Origin: an uncultured Pelagibacteraceae bacterium
GTDB taxonomy: Bacteria > Pseudomonadota > Alphaproteobacteria > Pelagibacterales > Pelagibacteraceae
Direction of reading: 5' to 3'
Length of the DNA stretch: 52,425 nt
Assembly (NCBI GenBank): GCA_902520685.1
Contig: CABYPE010000001.1
Location: 73,255-125,679, forward strand
Notes under the pieces: model-generated
What the model was told of the DNA's origin: nothing
Database searches by the model: none
Seen by the model: the letters and a program-made list of their open reading frames with translations, nothing else
Shown: positions 51,906 through 52,425 of the stretch, piece by piece
Numbering within the stretch: position 1 is the first letter of the stretch
Layout: each line of letters opens with the position of its first letter
Translations under genes and position numbers: made by a program

Positions 51906-52425
51906 TATAAAAATTTATAAGACAAAATTTTATAAGCTAATTTTGCAACAAGAAAATTATAAGAATTAAATCCTTTAATTGGAGATAGTTCATTAATATC
52001 TGCACCAACAATTTTTGAGTTTTTAGCTGCGATTCTTATTATATCTAATGTTTCGTCCCACAAAAGTCCTCCTGGTTCAGGTGTACCAGTTGCAGGCATA
52101 ATACTTGAATCTAGTCCATCTACATCGAATGTTAGATAAACAGTTTTGTTTTTAATCAGTTTTCTAAATTTAGACAAATTCCATTTTTTTTTATCTTTTG
52201 CCCAAAAAATATTTATTCTTGAAGAATTTTTTTTTAAAAATGGGACTTCACTTTCTGAAATATTTCTTATCCCAAATGAAATTAAAGATACATTTTTATA
52301 ATCCAAACACCTTCTAATTGCTGAGGCATGTGAAAATTTTTCTCCATTATAACTTTGACGCAAATCTGCATGTGCATCAAAATGTAAAAGGCAAATATTT
52401 TTATATTTTTTAGTAAAAGGAACAA
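51902..52425 (-). CDS. speB: agmatinase/arginase-family ureohydrolase, partial (5' end outside window)
   Basis: About 174 C-terminal codons are visible, and the reading frame stays open to the right edge of the window. The metal-binding motif HFDAHADLR lies near the edge, and TFDVDGLDSSIMPATGTPEPGG, close to the family sequence, follows. These give the Mn ligands of ureohydrolases. Agmatinase is the most likely member, but guanidinobutyrase or another relative is possible without the N-terminal half. The internal ATG at 52363 is not the true start because the HFDAHAD motif lies upstream of it. It overlaps yhhQ tail to tail. Confidence 0.85.
   Translation of the reverse strand, partial: VPFTKKYKNICLLHFDAHADLRQSYNGEKFSHASAIRRCLDYKNVSLISFGIRNISESEVPFLKKNSSRINIFWAKDKKKWNLSKFRKLIKNKTVYLTFDVDGLDSSIMPATGTPEPGGLLWDETLDIIRIAAKNSKIVGADINELSPIKGFNSYNFLVAKLAYKILSYKFLY

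Overview
The window is very AT-rich, with genes packed almost end to end: most neighbours overlap or are a few bases apart, and no gap exceeds about 200 bases. Gene content and protein features point to a marine alphaproteobacterium of the SAR11 clade (Pelagibacterales). The signs are a 369-residue DMSP demethylase DmdA in a dmd cluster, a SAM-II riboswitch before metX, a class I lysyl-tRNA synthetase, F1-ATPase genes without F0 genes, and a metX-metW pair. The assignment is inferred from content; no rRNA is present to confirm it.

Bases 1-23383 form one plus-strand run of 20 genes. It holds the end of rplS, then leuCDB, a dimethylsulfoniopropionate (DMSP) cluster (dmdC, dmdB, an alpha/beta hydrolase, dmdA), asd, and a long TCA-cycle block (sdhCDAB, mmsA, mdh, sucCD, sucAB, lpd). 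Bases 23393-26586 hold a minus-strand cassette of three glycan-type genes: a glycosyltransferase, an NAD-dependent epimerase and a DegT-family aminotransferase. Bases 26687-33536 hold priA and the F1 ATP synthase operon atpHAGDC.

Bases 33529-42559 are a minus-strand run of 12 genes. In transcription order these are metX-metW-gloB, then rplU-rpmA-obgE-proB-proA-nadD-rsfS-ctpA-rppH. A promoter and a SAM-II riboswitch precede metX, and a second good promoter precedes rplU. Bases 42752-44730 hold hisC-tyrA on the plus strand. Bases 44727-48284 hold trkH, an AmpG-like permease and an SH3/NlpC-P60 endopeptidase on the minus strand. The right end has lysS (class I), pyrD, rpmB and a queuosine-precursor transporter on the plus strand, and a partial ureohydrolase on the minus strand.

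The genes suggest one metabolic theme. DMSP is demethylated by DmdA, and DmdB and DmdC carry the remaining methylmercaptopropionate towards methanethiol. Asd and MetX make the activated homoserine skeleton that can accept reduced sulfur, and metX is under S-adenosylmethionine control. Carbon then enters the encoded TCA cycle. The usual last enzyme of the DMSP route, DmdD, is not in the cluster; an alpha/beta hydrolase of unknown substrate sits there instead, and this is the most interesting lead in the window. Other points are an SdhD with no histidine at all, two small in-frame sequence duplications (rplS tail and sucB linker), and a near-leaderless promoter for rpmB. No CRISPR array, insertion sequence, prophage or tRNA gene was recognised.
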